The notes beneath the pieces are model-generated. The model searched no databases. It saw nothing but the letters and a program-made list of their open reading frames with translations, and was not told the origin of the DNA. From positions 954,179 through 1,018,178 of the forward strand of contig JAKSZT010038683.1 in NCBI GenBank assembly GCA_026826555.1: a stretch of DNA of 64,000 nt, given 5' to 3'. Source of the stretch: Tolypeutes matacus. Taxonomy: Eukaryota > Chordata > Mammalia > Cingulata > Chlamyphoridae. The translations under genes were made by a program, and so were the position numbers. Each line of letters opens with the position of its first letter. Position 1 is the first letter of the stretch. This document shows, piece by piece, positions 61,305-64,000 of this stretch.

Positions 61305-62689
61305 GTTTCTGTTTATTTATTAACCTTCTGTTGAGATGTTTTGTTGAATGATGTATTAAAGTCACCACTATAAATGTAGAGGTATCTTTTTTTCCTTGAG
61401 CTTTTACATTGTTTGCATCATGTATTTTGGGGCACACTGGTTAGACGCCTAAACATTTATGGTTATTTTTCCCTTTTGATACATTACCCCTTCTACAAAA
61501 ATAGAGTGTCCTACTTTTACTCTTACAATAGTTATGCATTTAAATTTTATTTTGTCTGATATTAGTATAACTACTTCCCTCTTTTGTGTAATTTTTTGCA
61601 TGTAAAAATACTTTTCAACATCTCACTTGCAACTTCCTTCCATCCCTGTGTGTAAGGTGAGTTTCTTGTAGAGAGTATATAGATGGGTCATATTCCCTAT
61701 CCATTCTGCCAAACTGAGTCTTTTATTTGGAGAGTTTAAGCCATTTAAATTCAATGTTATTACTGGCAAGGCAGTACTTACATTAGTCATTATTTTTCTG
61801 TTGGTTATGTATGTTGTAGTTTGTTTTTACTTTTTCTCTTTTAATTATTCGTACTAATAATCTTCCTTTTCACACTCACCTCCAACCCTCTATCTTGTTT
61901 ATTTTTTTTTCCTTACAACATGCAATGCTACTTATAATATATCTTCAAGGTCAGGTTTCTTTTTGACAAACTCTCTTAATTTTTGTTTTTCTGTGAATAT
62001 TTTGAAATTTCTCTCATTTTTAAATGCCAAATTTGATGGATACAGAATTCTTGGTGGCAGGTTTTTTTCATTTAACACCTTAGCCATGTCATACCATTGC
62101 CTTCTTGCTTCTATGGTTACAGATGAGAAATTAGCTCTTAATCTTATCAAGACTCCCTTATATGTGATGCATCTCTTTGTTCTTGCTGCTTTCAGTATTT
62201 TCTCTGTCTTGAGCACTTGACAATTTGATAAGTATGTGTCTCAAGGTAGGCCTGATAAAATCTTCTGTTATGCTTGCTGCTTGTTTTTAATTAATTGCAT
62301 TGTGTCTTTTATCACCATAAGATCTGTTATTTTTTATATATGTTTACAGTTTCTTTTGGATGGTCCCCAAGTGTCTTCTTAATATCCTTTAACTTTTCAT
62401 TCACTTCACTAAGTGATTCATGATATTTGTTTGGACAGCCTTGATTAGTTTTTTCCAAATTCTTCATCTCCTCCTGATTTTTGGTTTGTTCATTAGATTG
62501 GTCCCTGTCTTCCTGTTTCTTAGTATGATAATTTTTTTCTGGTGTCTAGATAACTGTTTATCTTTAAGGGATAATTCAGATAGTTAGGTTCTATTTCTAC
62601 TGTAGGGTTTTATGTCATTTTGTTTTTTGTTAAGGGTCTTCTGTGCCACTTGGTTCTACATATTGTATATCCTTATAGTTTTCCAAGTT

Positions 62690-63010
62690 TCCTGACAAAT
62701 ATTAACACCATAGAAAGGGAAAGAAAGAAGAAGGGAAAATGTATTTTAAAAAGAAGGAAAAGAAGCCATAAAAGAACCAGGAAGGAAAAAAATAGGTAAT
62801 GAGAGTGAAAAATCATAAAAAATAGAAAGAAATAATATAAATGGTGTAATAAAAATAAAGATACAGAGAAAAAGTAATAAAAGATCAGAAAGATGAGAAT
62901 AGAGGAAAGAAAATGAAAACTAAACAAGAGAATATATAATGAAATAAAAGCAAGGGAAGAAAGAAAAATGAGAAAGAAAAAAATAAAGAAACTAAGGAGA
63001 AAAAAAAAGG
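62690..63010 (-). repeat. Purine-rich tract (plus strand), L1 5'UTR pyrimidine tract
   Basis: A/G-rich plus strand preceding (on the minus strand) ORF1 of the long L1. Same position in the L1 as 18060-18490. It produces a long spurious minus-strand frame (62673-63062). Confidence 0.75.
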
Positions 63011-63297
63011 AACAGAAAAAATTTACAAAAACAGGCTTTCCTCTCAGGGCAGCTGCAAACATTCAGGCTACCAGTGCTTATAAATCACCTTGCAGCCCAT
63101 ACTCCCCAGGAAAGGTATCTGGGTATAGAAAAAAAGAATAAAGAATAAAAAATATAAAATAAAAAAAACAAAAAAAAAATATCAGTCTAAGTTCCCAGTC
63201 CTGAAGTTGCTTTTCTTTCAACTTCTGCTCCCTGGAGCTCCTATGGTGTCCCTCCCTGCACTGGACCCCTCAAGTTGATTAGACATTTTTTCAGAAG

Positions 63298-63365
63298 TTA
63301 CCAGGGAATGAAGCCAGGACCTCATATATGGGGAGCAGACATTCTACCACTGAGTTACACCCACT
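63298..63365 (-). other. tRNA-Ala-like module in L1 5'UTR
   Basis: The minus strand reads GTGGGTGTAACTCAGTGGTA ... TGCTCCCCATATATGAGG ... GGCTTCATTCCCTGG. The A-box and B-box positions are kept, with substitutions in both. It sits at the same place in the 5'UTR as 53263-53330, so the module belongs to the L1 lineage rather than being two independent insertions. Confidence 0.75.
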
Positions 63366-64000
63366 CCACCAGCTATGTTAGGCCTCTCCCAGTTGCCCTT
63401 TTTCCTGGGCTGTTAGTCACCTGTCAGGCCACCCACTCACTGACCCAGTTCCTCTCTCTCCCAGGGATGGTGGGTGTGCCAGACTAATTGATCAACTACC
63501 CCTTCCTCAACACCAGGTAACATGTTTTTTTCAGTTCTACCTGCCCTATCTCCCCTTCCCCTATATCTTTGTCCCCCTGAGTTGGCTGGGTGTCAGTCCC
63601 CTACATCTGTATGCCTCACTGCTCCTGCACCTCAAGACCCAGCTGGTTACCTGGATGCACCCCTGGTTGCCTAATGGGGGGCATGATTTCCTCACTCTTG
63701 GAACTAGCTGAGCACTAAACTTACAGCCAAGTCACTTCCCTTGCTTCCTTTTCCCTCTGAGCCAACTTGAGTGCCTTATCTCCTACAGGTTCCCTCTCCC
63801 CCAGCCAACTGGTTGCCCCCTCTCTAGATGCCCTTTCCAATTGACCCTGTAGTCCCAAGGCTTCCGTTCTGCTGGGTAAATCTGCCTACCTTCCTACAGT
63901 TTCTGGAAGAGGAGTGCAACTTGCAGTTCCCTATTCTCCCATCTTGCATCTCCCTCATTTTATTTTTGATCTGAGTTTCATAATAGTTAGTGATGTTGAA

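Larger units (their letters stand above)
54640..63945 (-). mobile_element. Long L1, minus strand, carrying three insertions
   Basis: 3'UTR 54640-56158, ORF2 56158 to about 61795, ORF1 about 61930-62530 with a middle deletion, 5'UTR to a 5' terminus at about 63945 (minus strand GCAAGATGGGAGAATAGGGA). RT keeps an FADDM-type motif (minus strand near 57845). ORF1 C-terminus: ILKAARTKRCITYKG, IEARRQWYDMAKVL. ORF2 C-terminus: MFIAALFTIAKSWKQHNCPS. ORFs have many stops and frameshifts. Insertions at 54816-55294, 58557-59000 and 59843-61304 account for most of its excess length. It is older than the L1 at 23885-30858. Confidence 0.83.

Noticed and set aside
62673..63062. 129-codon minus-strand frame rich in Phe/Leu
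   Set aside because: Same compositional artefact of the L1 5'UTR tract; not a membrane protein gene.
1..64000. CRISPR arrays, prokaryotic operons, phage or defence systems
   Set aside because: Repeat content, SINEs, an olfactory receptor and L1s identify a mammalian genome; no regularly spaced direct repeats were found.

Overview
This is a mammalian, almost certainly armadillo (Dasypus-type cingulate), genomic window built nearly entirely from nested retrotransposons. The species call rests on two tRNA-derived SINEs of the armadillo DAS type (43529-43709 and 38707-39030), each flanked by target-site duplications, and on several L1 lineages at different stages of decay. I see no intact host gene, no structural RNA gene, no CRISPR array and no prokaryotic feature. 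The open reading frames present are decayed L1 ORF1/ORF2, short open stretches in L1 3'-UTR-like repeats, or chance.

Layout. 1-4340 is one arm of a large inverted duplication; 34905-38528 is the other, in opposite orientation, about 90% identical by hand count over roughly 200 bp, with a spacer of about 30.5 kb. Both arms carry the same unit: an L1 interrupted in ORF1 by a processed copy of PTP4A1 (PRL-1 phosphatase). In the left arm this copy has a clean 16-bp target-site duplication. The left arm also took a private insertion of an L1 3'-end-like repeat (about 2708-3484). 4.9-16.9 kb is a patchwork of old L1 fragments and a roughly 1.5-kb poly-A-tailed repeat. 16.97-21.8 kb is a sense L1 (5'UTR, ORF1, first half of ORF2). 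23.9-30.86 kb is the best-preserved L1, near full length, on the minus strand. 30.9-34.5 kb is an older antisense L1 with two nested insertions. 38.3-45.8 kb holds sense L1s carrying the two DAS SINEs and a retroposed endogenous-retrovirus-derived fragment. 46.99-47.7 kb is a broken olfactory receptor gene, the only trace of a conventional gene locus. 47.7-52.96 kb is mostly unassigned AT-rich sequence with one MaLR-like LTR. 52.96-63.95 kb is L1 5'UTR/ORF1 debris and then a long minus-strand L1 carrying three separate insertions.

Points of most interest: the inverted duplication; a tRNA-Ala-like module inside the L1 5'UTR (53263-53330 and 63298-63365); the recurrent 1.5-kb repeat, with 5'-inverted copies; the retroposed retrovirus-derived fragment at 40437-41223; and a 479-bp insert of unknown parentage at 54816-55294. 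All assignments come from reading the sequence against remembered family features. Boundaries are approximate (often within 20-50 bp) except where target-site duplications fix them.
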